Shown: positions 1 to 8,146 of the stretch, piece by piece
Layout of the letters: each line of letters starts with the position of its first letter
How positions within the stretch are numbered: position 1 is the first letter of the stretch
Notes under the pieces: model-generated
Seen by the model: the letters and a program-made list of their open reading frames with translations, nothing else
Databases searched by the model: none
Told to the model about the DNA's origin: nothing
Origin: Sinorhizobium medicae
Lineage (GTDB): Bacteria; Pseudomonadota; Alphaproteobacteria; Rhizobiales; Rhizobiaceae
Length of the DNA stretch: 64,000 nucleotides
Direction of reading: 5' to 3'
Assembly: GCF_007827695.1 (NCBI RefSeq)
Contig: NZ_VITA01000009.1
Location: forward strand, 62,001 to 126,000
Made by a program: the position numbers and the translations under genes

Positions 1-642
1 GTCGACGATCTGAAGCCGGTCATCGAATTCGCTGCGAAATGGGGCGGACATCATATCTGCCTGCAGGCAGATGTCCGCCCGCGCAGCCTTGCCGAATGCG
101 TGCCGTTGCTCGAAGGCTGGCACCGGTTGGCCGAGGAATCCCCGGTACCGGTCTGGATCGAGACCCATCGCGACCGGATGACGACCGATCTCTATTTCAC
201 GCTGGATCTGCTCGACGCCTTCCCCGACATGAAGCTGATTGCGGACCTGTCGCATTTTCTGGTCGGGCGCGAATTCGCATGGCCGATCAGCGATGAAAAC
301 CACGCCTATATCCATCGCATCCTTGATAACGCCTGGGCTCTCCATGGCCGGGTCGCCAGTCGCGAGCAGGTCCAGATCGAAATCAGCTTTCCCCAGCACA
401 AGCCGCTGGTGAACCAGTTTCTGGACTGGTGGGAATACGGCATGCGCTCGTATCTGGACAATGCGGAGAATACGCGCCCATTGTCATTCAACTGTGAACT
501 CGGTCCCCGCCCCTATGCGATCACCAATCGCGACGGGTTGGACACAACCGACCGTTGGCTGGAGGCGCAGCAATTGCGCGACCTGGTGGCGGCGCGGTGG
601 AACACTGTCAAGGCAGGAAAGAATGGGAGCGTACCGGCATGA
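1..642 (+). CDS. Sugar phosphate isomerase/epimerase-like TIM-barrel protein (5'-truncated)
   Basis: The frame is open from the first base of the window, so the N-terminus is missing and 213 residues remain. The remaining sequence has the look of the xylose-isomerase-like TIM-barrel family (IolE, MocC and relatives). It shows an acidic/His metal-site pattern in WIETHRDRM and in LIADLSHF, and a late segment IEISFPQHK. These families isomerise or epimerise sugars and inositol derivatives using a divalent metal. It lies about 150 bp upstream of a membrane hydroxylase on the same strand, so it probably belongs to the same accessory operon. A MocC-type role in inositol or rhizopine catabolism is inference from this context, and the substrate cannot be read from the sequence. 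Confidence 0.6.
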   Translation, partial: VDDLKPVIEFAAKWGGHHICLQADVRPRSLAECVPLLEGWHRLAEESPVPVWIETHRDRMTTDLYFTLDLLDAFPDMKLIADLSHFLVGREFAWPISDENHAYIHRILDNAWALHGRVASREQVQIEISFPQHKPLVNQFLDWWEYGMRSYLDNAENTRPLSFNCELGPRPYAITNRDGLDTTDRWLEAQQLRDLVAARWNTVKAGKNGSVPA

Positions 643-792
643 CGCGTCAGGATTTGAGGGGTTTCCCTCAAAAATGGAGCTGCAGCGTCAGGAACGAAAA
701 TCTAAGTTCGGCTCAACAGGCGGCGACGCTCGTCGCTTCGCAGCGCCGCCGCGCCGGCCTGCGCGCCGCTTCGGATCAGGGAGGAAACATCA

Positions 793-1791
793 ATGACTGA
801 TACGGTTCGATCAGACAGACCCGACACCGGTGGCTGGGTACCGCCGGAGCCTGTCGAGACCGCGCCTGTCTTTATCTGGCCGCCCAAGCCGATCGCTCTG
901 ATCAAATGGCTGTTCGGATGGGGAGGTTATCTTTTCCCGTTCAACGTGCCGATAATGGTGATCGCCACAGTTATCTGGTGGTATTTCATTCCCGATCTGG
1001 CTGAGATGAAAACCCTCGAATTCGGGTGGATCGTACAGGTTTATCTGGTCAACCTGATAGGCTTGATCATCTGGACCAGTATCTGGCATGTGCGCTTCTA
1101 CGTCCAGCGCGCCCAGAACACCGAGTACAAGTACAACAAGCGCTGGCCGAAGAATACCGAGACATTCCTATTCGGGAGCCAGTTGCTCGACAACATGTTC
1201 CTGACGCTGGTCAGCGGCGTTACCATCTGGACAGCCTATCTTGTCGTCACGCTTTGGGCTATGGCCAATGGATGGCTGCCCTATTTGGACATGCGCGAAC
1301 ATCCGATCTATTTCGGGCTGTTCATGTTTTTGATCGCGCTGTTCCGTGAGGCGCATTTCTACACGGTTCACCGGTTGATCCATTGGGGTCCGTTGTACAG
1401 ATGGGTGCACAGCATCCACCACAAGAATTCCAATCCTACTCCGTGGTCGGGAATGGCCATGCATCCGGTCGAACACTTGCTCTACATGTCCGGGGTGCTG
1501 ATCCATTGGATCATACCGTCCAACCCGCTTCTCGTCATTTATCACCTTCAGCACCTGGCCTTCATGCCCGCGCCCGATCACAGCGGCTTTGCCAAGATCG
1601 TGGTGAACGGCAAGCCGCAGATGGATGTGGCTACCTATATGCATTACCTGCATCACCGCTATTTCGAGGTAAACTACGGTGGCGACGGTTCGGTCCCGCT
1701 CGACCGGCTGTTCGGGACTTGGCACAACGGCTCCGCCGAGGCTCACGCCCGGATGAACGAGCGCTTCAAGAAAAAGAGTCTGCAGCGCTGA
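793..1791 (+). CDS. Membrane fatty-acid hydroxylase / sterol desaturase superfamily protein
   Basis: This 332-residue integral membrane protein has the histidine boxes of the di-iron hydroxylase superfamily: HFYTVHRLIH (residues about 188-197), HSIHH (about 206), a further HPVEH, and HHRYF (about 287). Hydrophobic segments near residues 35-65, 75-95, 130-160 and 165-187 precede or flank the boxes. The ATG is preceded by AGGGAGG eight bases upstream, which supports the start. Members bind two irons and use O2 plus reductant to hydroxylate or desaturate a lipid-like or small substrate at the inner membrane. The Rieske ferredoxin and ferredoxin reductases just downstream are plausible electron donors. 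The substrate is unknown. MocD of rhizopine catabolism is described as hydrocarbon-oxygenase-like, so a comparable role is possible but unproven. Confidence 0.8.
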   Translation: MTDTVRSDRPDTGGWVPPEPVETAPVFIWPPKPIALIKWLFGWGGYLFPFNVPIMVIATVIWWYFIPDLAEMKTLEFGWIVQVYLVNLIGLIIWTSIWHVRFYVQRAQNTEYKYNKRWPKNTETFLFGSQLLDNMFLTLVSGVTIWTAYLVVTLWAMANGWLPYLDMREHPIYFGLFMFLIALFREAHFYTVHRLIHWGPLYRWVHSIHHKNSNPTPWSGMAMHPVEHLLYMSGVLIHWIIPSNPLLVIYHLQHLAFMPAPDHSGFAKIVVNGKPQMDVATYMHYLHHRYFEVNYGGDGSVPLDRLFGTWHNGSAEAHARMNERFKKKSLQR

Positions 1792-1950
1792 ACCGGCGCT
1801 GCAACCCGGCTGTCTTCTGCCCGGAAGGAAGAACGCGGGCTGGGGCGGCACGACCGAGGATAGACGCGTGCGGCGAAGGCACGGATGCTTCTTCGACCGC
1901 ACGCGCCACGCTTCACCTAAACTTTGCAGGCAAGAACGAGGAGAATCCCG

Positions 1951-3192
1951 GTGCCCCACGACGGAATCGTCATTGTCGGGTCAGGTCATGCGGGTGCGCG
2001 TGCTGCCCAGTCGCTTCGCGCCAATGGCTGGCAACACCGCATCAGCGTGATCGATGGCGAGGGCTGTGCTCCCTATGAACGCCCGCCCCTATCCAAGGCA
2101 GTTCTCAGCGGGAAATCCAGGCCGGAAGATGCCGTGCTGTTCCCCCAGGACTTCGTCGAGCAACATGGCATCGACTTCCGCTCCGGCGTCCGGGCCGTTG
2201 GAATAGATCGCGATACACGGCAGGTGCGTCTGTCGAATGATGATGCCGTCAGCTACGGGCGGTTGCTATTGACACCCGGTGCGGAACCGCGACTGCTGGA
2301 CATCCCCGGACGGGAGCTGGAAGGCGTCTTTTCTCTGCGGACCGCCGTCGACGCCTGCGGCCTGTCCGGGCAGTTGCTGCCCGGTGCGGATGTCGTCATC
2401 GTCGGCGGTGGACTGATCGGCCTCGAGGTGGCAGCCAGTGCGATCCAGCGAGGTTGCAGTGTCACCGTGATCGAGGCGGGACCGCGGCTGATGACGCGCG
2501 CGGTGCCGCCGGAACTTGCCGAACTGATCCGGCTGCTGCACGAAACGCGCGGCGTGCGCTTCATTCTGGGGCGCCAGGCGGTCGCGCTGCTGGGGTCGCA
2601 GCGGATCGAGGCGCTGCGTATGGACGATGGGAGCACGCTGGCATGCACCGCGGCGCTGATCTCGATCGGCGTTACGCCGAGAACCGATCTGGCGCTTGCC
2701 GCAGGCCTCGAGATTGAAAACGGGATCGCCGTGGACTGCTTCCTGAAAACGTCCGATCCTTTCATCTATGCGGCTGGCGATGCCTGTGCCTTCAAGAATG
2801 GCGATGGCTCGAGATTGCGTCTGGAATGCTGGAAGAACGCCGAAGATCAGGGCGCGTTGGCCGCTCGCAACATGATGGGGGCAAACGAGCCCTATACGCC
2901 CATGCCTTGGATGTGGTCGGATCAGTACGACCGGACGATGCAGATCGCCGGGCATCCCGAGCTCGGCGAGCAGCATGTGGCACGCCACTGCCCGGACGGC
3001 TCTTTGCTGGTCTATCATCTTGACGCAAACGACGCGATCGTCGGCGTCAGCGGCTTCGGGTCTCTCCGCGAGATCGCCCGGGGCGTGCGCACCGGACAGA
3101 TGCTGATGCAGCGGGGCATTCACCCGGCGAAAGAGGCTCTGCAAAACCCGAAAATCGACCTCAAGGCCGCGGCTAAGGTGGCAGCAGGCTGA
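1951..3192 (+). CDS. NAD(P)H:ferredoxin reductase, FAD-dependent (rhodocoxin/putidaredoxin reductase type)
   Basis: The start is the GTG at 1951, which has GAGGAG seven bases upstream. An in-frame TTG at 1924 lacks such a site. The product is about 413 residues. An N-terminal FAD Rossmann motif (IVIVGSGHAGARAA) begins near residue 6, a second NAD-binding motif (VVIVGGGLIGLEVAA) lies near 148-162, and the FAD-contacting YAAGDA lies near 273. This is the single-component reductase layout that feeds electrons from NAD(P)H to a 2Fe-2S ferredoxin. It sits between the hydroxylase and the Rieske ferredoxin and is likely co-transcribed with them. A second, divergent copy of the same family lies at 3620-4912 on the opposite strand. 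Confidence 0.85.
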   Translation: MPHDGIVIVGSGHAGARAAQSLRANGWQHRISVIDGEGCAPYERPPLSKAVLSGKSRPEDAVLFPQDFVEQHGIDFRSGVRAVGIDRDTRQVRLSNDDAVSYGRLLLTPGAEPRLLDIPGRELEGVFSLRTAVDACGLSGQLLPGADVVIVGGGLIGLEVAASAIQRGCSVTVIEAGPRLMTRAVPPELAELIRLLHETRGVRFILGRQAVALLGSQRIEALRMDDGSTLACTAALISIGVTPRTDLALAAGLEIENGIAVDCFLKTSDPFIYAAGDACAFKNGDGSRLRLECWKNAEDQGALAARNMMGANEPYTPMPWMWSDQYDRTMQIAGHPELGEQHVARHCPDGSLLVYHLDANDAIVGVSGFGSLREIARGVRTGQMLMQRGIHPAKEALQNPKIDLKAAAKVAAG

Positions 3193-3293
3193 AGCTGGAA
3201 CCGGTTCCCCGCCCCAAAACTGTCGATGCAGAAAGCATTGCCGCAGTTGAAGGAGAGCGGGTTGCCTTTGGATGAAACGATTGGAGTAGCTTG

Positions 3294-3623
3294 ATGCCGG
3301 ACAACGGTGATTGGATCGAGACCTGTAAGGCACAGGATGTCGGACGCGAGGATGTCAAGCGGTGGGATCATGGCGATCGCAGCTTCGCGATTTTCCGCAC
3401 GGCCGACGATCGGTACTACGTCACGGACGATATCTGCACCCATGAATACGCCCATATTTCCGATGGGTTTGTCGAGGGAACGACCGTCGAGTGCCCGCGC
3501 CATGCCGGATGTTTCGATTTCCGCACCGGCGAGGCGCTGAACCCGCCGGTTTGCGTCAACCTCAGGACGTTCCCGGCAAAAGTCGAAGATGGCTTGGTCT
3601 ATATCCGGCTTGCGGACGATTAG
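3294..3623 (+). CDS. Rieske [2Fe-2S] ferredoxin (non-haem oxygenase type)
   Basis: This small (about 109 residues) soluble protein has both halves of a Rieske cluster site: C48-T-H50 and C67-P-R-H70, spaced as in oxygenase-type Rieske ferredoxins. No membrane segment is visible. The ATG at 3294 follows GGAG by seven bases; a TTG directly before it is a weaker alternative. Such ferredoxins shuttle single electrons from an FAD reductase to an oxygenase, so the neighbouring membrane hydroxylase is the natural acceptor. The C-terminal stop overlaps the stop of the convergent reductase gene by four bases. MocE of the rhizopine pathway is a ferredoxin of this general kind, but orthology is not shown here. 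Confidence 0.88.
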   Translation: MPDNGDWIETCKAQDVGREDVKRWDHGDRSFAIFRTADDRYYVTDDICTHEYAHISDGFVEGTTVECPRHAGCFDFRTGEALNPPVCVNLRTFPAKVEDGLVYIRLADD

Positions 3624-4912
3624 AGCGGGATGCGGGCGGAAAACGGCGCAGGGTTTTCCTCCTCCCGCTCGAGGTTGCCGCTTTCGGGCGGCGCATCCGA
3701 CCGGATCAGGCCACCCTTGAGCGCCTGCGCATCCGGGCAGCTGCGCCCGGCGATTGCTTGACGCGCTGCTCTGATCTTCCTTCCGATCAGTTGGTGCGGC
3801 CCAAGGCCGGTCGCACCGACGAGACGGCCGCGCGGGTCCAGATGATACAGGATCTGCGCATCCTCGGTCGCGTGCGACACGACAAAGCTGCCGTACTGCG
3901 GCAGGCCAACGATCTGCATCGATAGTTCGTACTGGTCCGACCAGAAGAAGGGGACGGTGTCACAGATCGTCTCCTGGCCCATCAGCCGTCCCGCCACCAC
4001 ACGTGCGTGATCCTCGGCATTTTGCCATGCCTCCACCCGGACATGCCGCTCGAACAAGGGGTGCCAGAAGGAAACCGCATCGCCACAGGCGAAGATATTC
4101 GGATCTGAAGTTCGAAGCGTCGCATCGGTTCTTATACCGACCTGTACGTCGAGACCCGCACTTGCTGCCAATTCGGTATCGGCGGTGACCCCCACACCGA
4201 CAATGGCCAGGTCGCAGGGGATCGTTTCTCCATTGGACAAAAGAGCCGACTTCAATTTGCCGGAACGGGTGGAGATCAACCGCTCGACCATGCATCCGAC
4301 GCGAAACGAAACGCCCGCCTGTTCGTGATGCCGCGCAAGGGCGTCGCCGATGCTTTGCGGCGCGATGCGGGACAGCAGCCGATTGGTCGCTTCGACGACG
4401 ACCGTGTGCAGTCCGCGCGTACGCGCGGCGGCTGCGATCTCAAGCCCTATGAAGCCGCCTCCAACCACCACGAGACGTAGGCCGCTGTGAAACTGTTTCG
4501 CGATTTTAACCGCATCGTCGAAAGTCCGCAGCATGTACACGCCGGAACAATCGGCGCCCGGCATCGACACCCGCCGGACGCGCGATCCGGTGGCAAGGAC
4601 CAGCCTGTCATATTCGATTACGCGGCCGTCATCCAAGCCGACGTTCTTCGCGCCTGTATCGATCATCTTCGCAGCTACGCCAGCATGAAACCGGATTTTA
4701 CCAGCCGCTCCATCGCCCTCTCGCCAGATCGCGCAATCCTCGAAGCCGGACTTCGCCAGGAGTACGCCCTTGGACAGAGGGGGGCGGTTGTACGGGGGGT
4801 GCGGCTCTCGGCCGATGAGGGAGATGTGAAAATCCGCCGACGAATTTGCCAGAATCTGTGCGACGCGCCCTCCCGCCTGACCGCCGCCGATGATGACTAT
4901 TCTCTCAGGCAT
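3620..4912 (-). CDS. Second FAD-dependent ferredoxin reductase, convergent to the Rieske ferredoxin
   Basis: This 430-residue protein has the same layout as the reductase at 1951-3192: an N-terminal IVIIGGGQAGGRVA dinucleotide fold, a central VVVVGGGFIGLEIAA fold and a FACGDA segment. The two share recognisable blocks such as PPLSKGVL/PPLSKAVL, WQNAEDH/WKNAEDQ and WSDQY. It is read from the opposite strand and its stop codon overlaps that of the Rieske gene, so it is a separate transcription unit. The last 16 or so codons lie inside a palindromic repeat that occurs elsewhere in the window (see 3623-3670), so the present C-terminus is probably not ancestral. Its likely role is reduction of the same or a related ferredoxin. 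Confidence 0.83.
   Translation of the reverse strand: MPERIVIIGGGQAGGRVAQILANSSADFHISLIGREPHPPYNRPPLSKGVLLAKSGFEDCAIWREGDGAAGKIRFHAGVAAKMIDTGAKNVGLDDGRVIEYDRLVLATGSRVRRVSMPGADCSGVYMLRTFDDAVKIAKQFHSGLRLVVVGGGFIGLEIAAAARTRGLHTVVVEATNRLLSRIAPQSIGDALARHHEQAGVSFRVGCMVERLISTRSGKLKSALLSNGETIPCDLAIVGVGVTADTELAASAGLDVQVGIRTDATLRTSDPNIFACGDAVSFWHPLFERHVRVEAWQNAEDHARVVAGRLMGQETICDTVPFFWSDQYELSMQIVGLPQYGSFVVSHATEDAQILYHLDPRGRLVGATGLGPHQLIGRKIRAARQAIAGRSCPDAQALKGGLIRSDAPPESGNLEREEENPAPFSARIPL
3623..3670. repeat. Short palindromic intergenic repeat (copy 1), overlapping a coding end
   Basis: This 48 bp element is bounded by the inverted ends GAGCGGGA and TCCCGCTC, with an inner GCGGGCGGAAAA segment. Related copies are at 5873-5914 and 61719-61767. 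Elements of this form are common between genes in Sinorhizobium and Rhizobium genomes (general knowledge). Here it supplies the last codons and the stop of the leftward reductase gene. Confidence 0.7.
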
Positions 4913-5590
4913 TGGCCCACGACTCTGGCTTGTTACGGCAAATTCTTGAATATACGCGGATATTCCACATTGCTTGAAGCGGCCTTGTCAAGATGACCGA
5001 TACTCATCCTTCGGACAGTTTCGGTGGAGCAGGCATAGTCAAAACCCCGGCTCCCGCCCTGCGGCAAAAGAGCACGCTAGTAACAGGAGGACGACACTCG
5101 GTGTCAACGGAAAAAAATTACCTGACTGTAGCAAAAATGCAAAAAAATCAGATGACAGCGCCCAAGGTTTGAGCTAATTTCGGCTCACAAAACAGGCAGG
5201 AAGACCAAATTCTTGCCGAAACTCGCGGTCAAGTCTTGGGAGGATAAGATCTTAGGCGCGCTCGTTCGCTGCCGCCGGAAACGGATTAGAGATCACGCGA
5301 AACTTAGAAAACAAGGCTTTGGCCTTGTTTTTTTTTGGTTTTTTCATTTCTCCATTGCCGGCGAAGCAGTTTGAACAGTGTCAATTTGTTGACTGTCAAG
5401 GGCGGGTGGAGCCGCTCTTCGTAAAGCAGACCGCTTTCCCTCGTTTCGCACTCTCGTTTCGGTGCTCAACAGGTGGTGATGTGGGGAGATACATCGTCGG
5501 TCGCGGGACGCCGCGTCGGTGCGGTCGCCTCTTCGCGGCAGTTGAGGCAGCAGCTCTCGAGCCGAGACATGCGCCGCTCGCTTAATGTCA
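4913..5590. other. 678 bp region without a convincing gene; boundary between accessory module and nuo region
   Basis: No open frame here resembles a protein. The left part (about 5100-5180) is A-rich and locally AT-rich. There is a TTGACA-like hexamer on the minus strand at 4986-4991 that could serve the leftward reductase, but no good -10 box follows it. A perfect hairpin followed by a T run lies at 5309-5336. The right part (5340-5590) is GC-rich and contains TTGACTGTCAA (5390-5400), an 11 bp near-palindrome. Confidence 0.6.
5309..5336 (+). terminator. Rho-independent terminator, rightward, with no gene assigned upstream
   Basis: An 8 bp stem AACAAGGC/GCCTTGTT with a four-base loop is followed by nine or more T residues on the plus strand. 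On the minus strand only four T follow, so rightward use is favoured. No rightward gene ends nearby, so it may end a small RNA (see findings). Confidence 0.65.
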
Positions 5591-5860
5591 TCAATAGAAC
5601 TTCGGCGCAAAGCGCGGAATGGCATCGATGTCGTAGCCGAGTTTCACCGACAGGACGTACCAGCCGAAATGGACCACCGCGGCGATGACCGTCGTGAGCA
5701 GCACGACCCTCAGAGCCCTGAAACGTGCAGGCGCACTCTCCACGGTACCAGGAACGACTTCGTTCTCCTCGGCCTGCGTACGCACACCCAGCGGCAGCAC
5801 GACAAAAAGCGTGATCCACCAGATGATGAAATAGATGGCGAAGGTCGAAAAGAAGGACAT
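5591..5860 (-). CDS. DUF1467 family small membrane protein
   Basis: This 89-residue protein starts at MSFFSTFAIYF. The longer upstream reading would be encoded within a palindromic repeat and is unlikely. It has two predicted membrane helices, one at the N-terminus (residues about 5-28, rich in Phe/Ile/Trp) and one near residues 52-74, separated by a polar acidic stretch. This matches the alphaproteobacterial DUF1467 family, which has no known function and often follows methylmalonyl-CoA epimerase, as it does here. It is the last gene of the leftward nuo-birA-rnj-mce series. Confidence 0.78.
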   Translation of the reverse strand: MSFFSTFAIYFIIWWITLFVVLPLGVRTQAEENEVVPGTVESAPARFRALRVVLLTTVIAAVVHFGWYVLSVKLGYDIDAIPRFAPKFY

Positions 5861-5872
5861 CGAAAATCTCAA

Positions 5873-5914
5873 GAGCGGGATAACGAAAAACTGTATGCGG
5901 TTTTCCGCCCGCAG
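5873..5914. repeat. Short palindromic intergenic repeat (copy 2)
   Basis: This is a diverged copy of the element at 3623-3670. It keeps GAGCGGGAT at one end and the GCGGTTTTCCGCCCGCA core at the other. It lies between the epimerase gene and the DUF1467 gene. Confidence 0.6.
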
Positions 5915-5992
5915 CTTCAAAGAGGCAGAGCGTTCGGATGCCTTATAACGCTGGGCGGCTTCACCCGCAAACGCCTTCTCCGCGCCCCTGTG

Positions 5993-6397
5993 TCACACCT
6001 GTTCGAGCTCGATCAGGGTGCCCTGGAAATCCTTGGGGTGGAGAAACAGAACCGGCTTTCCGTGCGCACCGATCTTGGGATTTCCGTCACCGAGGATACG
6101 GGCCCCGGCGTCCTTCAGCCGGTCTCGTGCGGCGATGATGTCCTCCACTTCATAGCAGATGTGGTGCATGCCGCCGGCCGGGTTTTTCTCCAGGAAAGCG
6201 GAGACGGGCGATGCGTCTCCGAGCGGCTCGAGCAATTCAACCTTGGTGTTGGGCAATGCCACGAAGACAACCGTTACGCCGTGCTCAGGCAAGGCCTGCG
6301 GCTCGGTGACCAATGCTCCGAGGGTGGAGCGATAGCTCTCGACTGCGGCTGAAAGATCCGGCACCGCGATTGCCACGTGGTTCACTTTTCCCAACAT
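5993..6397 (-). CDS. mce: Methylmalonyl-CoA epimerase
   Basis: This 134-residue protein of the vicinal-oxygen-chelate (glyoxalase-like) fold starts at MLGKVNHVAIAV. GGAG lies six bases before this ATG, whereas an upstream in-frame start has no such site. Two repeated beta-alpha modules are visible. Metal-ligand candidates are the His in NHVAIAV, the His pair in GGMHHICYEV and the terminal Glu in LIELEQV. The enzyme interconverts the methylmalonyl-CoA epimers on the propionyl-CoA to succinyl-CoA route in the cytoplasm. It follows rnj by about 55 bp in the same direction. Confidence 0.92.
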   Translation of the reverse strand: MLGKVNHVAIAVPDLSAAVESYRSTLGALVTEPQALPEHGVTVVFVALPNTKVELLEPLGDASPVSAFLEKNPAGGMHHICYEVEDIIAARDRLKDAGARILGDGNPKIGAHGKPVLFLHPKDFQGTLIELEQV

Positions 6398-6453
6398 CGC
6401 ACGCTCCACTTCCTGCGTCAGGACGCACGGCCCGGACGGACCCAAGCCCCAGA

Positions 6454-8121
6454 TCAGACCTTCGTGACAAACACGGTGACGACCGGCTTCTTGCCCCAGA
6501 CCTGATTGGCGGTGCTGCGTACGGCGCGGCGAACGGCTTCCTGCAGCATGGCGAGGTCCTTCCGCTTTGCCCGGGGAATGCTTTCCACCGCTCCGAGAAC
6601 CGCATCATAGAGCGTATCCTCCATCGACTCTCCCTCGTCATCATATTCGGGGAGCCCGATCGGGACGACATCCGGATCGCCCAGGAAGTCGTAGCGGTTG
6701 TCGAGCACGACACTGACGGAGACGTGACCGGCAAAAGAGAGCTTGCGGCGCTCGCCGATGCCCATCTCTTCGAAGTCACCGATGAGGGTGCCGTCCTTGT
6801 AGATGCGCCCGTGAGGTGCTTGGTCGACGACTTCCGCCGGTCCCGGCGCGAGCCGTAGCATTTCGCCATTGCGCAGTCTCGGGACGCTCGGGATGCCCGA
6901 TTGCAGTGCAAGCTCCGCATGCGCCGTCAGATGCGCGGCCTCGCCATGCACCGGCACGACGATTTGCGGCTTGACCCATTGGTACATCTGCTGGAGCTCG
7001 TTGCGCCGCGGGTGACCGGACACATGCACGAGCGCCTCACTATCCGTGATGATGTGAATGCCCTGCTCGATCAGCCCGTTCTTGATATCGTTGATCGCCT
7101 TTTCATTGCCCGGGATCGTGCGCGAGGAAAAGACGATCGTGTCGCCGGCCGAGAAGGCCACGTTGCGCATCTCGTCACGGGCGATCTTGGCAAGCGCCGC
7201 GCGCGGCTCTCCCTGGCTGCCCGTCAGGATGACCACGACCTTGTCGCGCGGGATGTAGCCGAACTCGTCTTCGGCCAGAAATGGTCTCAGCCCTTCCATC
7301 AGCCCGACGTCCCGGGCAACGTCGACGACGCGCTTCATCGAGCTGCCGAGCAGGAGCACCTCCCGGCCCGCGGCCTCCGCCGCTTGGGCAACCGAACGGA
7401 TGCGCCCGACATTGGAGGAGAAGGTGGTGATCCCGACCCGGCCCTCGGCGTCGGCGATGATCTTGGAGAGGCTTTCGGAGACCTGCCGTTCGGAGGGCGA
7501 TACGCCTTCGCGCAAGGCATTGGTCGAATCGCAGATGAGCGCGAGTACGCCTTCCTCACCGATCTGACGAAGCCGCTTCTCGTCGGTCAAGGGGCCGAGC
7601 GAAGGCTCGAGGTCGATCTTCCAGTCGCCCGTGTGCACAACGGTACCGAGCTGCGTGCGGATGATGAGCGCCATCGGCTCAGGGATCGAATGATTGACCC
7701 CAACGGCTTCGACGCTGAAGGGTCCGACATTTATGCGGTCGCCCTGCTTGAAGATCGTAATCGGGATTTCGCTGCGAGACTTTTCGAATGCCCGCTTTGC
7801 CTCCAGCATGCCCGCGGTGAACGGCGAGGCGTAAACGGGAACGTTCAAGCCGGGCCACAGATCGTTCAAGGCTCCGTAATGATCCTCATGCGCATGCGTG
7901 ATAATGATCGCCTTGAGGTTGCGGCGTTCTTCGGCCAGAAACGCGATGTCAGGCAGGACCAGATCGACCCCGGGCAGATCCGGGCCGGGGAAAGTCACTC
8001 CGCAATCGACCATGATCCATTGGCGGCTGCCCGGCCGTCCATAGCCGTAGAGGCCAAGATTCATGCCTATTTCGCCCACCCCGCCAAGCGGCAGGAACAC
8101 CAATTCTTCATTCTGCGCCAT
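6454..8121 (-). CDS. rnj: Ribonuclease J
   Basis: This 555-residue protein of the beta-CASP metallo-beta-lactamase family carries the zinc motif HAHEDH at residues 76-81, a downstream HTGDWK, and late His-containing segments (VSGHPRR, VPVHGE) typical of RNase J. The length is normal for the family. RNase J is a 5'-3' exonuclease and endonuclease that matures rRNA and degrades mRNA in the cytoplasm. It follows birA by 25 bp and is probably part of the long leftward transcript. The C-terminal segment (residues about 460-555) fits the RNase J C-terminal domain. Confidence 0.93.
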   Translation of the reverse strand: MAQNEELVFLPLGGVGEIGMNLGLYGYGRPGSRQWIMVDCGVTFPGPDLPGVDLVLPDIAFLAEERRNLKAIIITHAHEDHYGALNDLWPGLNVPVYASPFTAGMLEAKRAFEKSRSEIPITIFKQGDRINVGPFSVEAVGVNHSIPEPMALIIRTQLGTVVHTGDWKIDLEPSLGPLTDEKRLRQIGEEGVLALICDSTNALREGVSPSERQVSESLSKIIADAEGRVGITTFSSNVGRIRSVAQAAEAAGREVLLLGSSMKRVVDVARDVGLMEGLRPFLAEDEFGYIPRDKVVVILTGSQGEPRAALAKIARDEMRNVAFSAGDTIVFSSRTIPGNEKAINDIKNGLIEQGIHIITDSEALVHVSGHPRRNELQQMYQWVKPQIVVPVHGEAAHLTAHAELALQSGIPSVPRLRNGEMLRLAPGPAEVVDQAPHGRIYKDGTLIGDFEEMGIGERRKLSFAGHVSVSVVLDNRYDFLGDPDVVPIGLPEYDDEGESMEDTLYDAVLGAVESIPRAKRKDLAMLQEAVRRAVRSTANQVWGKKPVVTVFVTKV

Positions 8122-8146
8122 GTCGTGATGCGCCTTTACTTTTTAA

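Noticed and set aside
654-671. TTGAGGG/CCCTCAA hairpin after the truncated first gene as a terminator
   Set aside because: It is followed by A rather than T residues on the plus strand, so rightward termination is unlikely.
5341-5590. 6S RNA, tmRNA or other housekeeping RNA in the gap left of the DUF1467 gene
   Set aside because: I could not find the conserved core of any known RNA there; only a covariance search could settle it.
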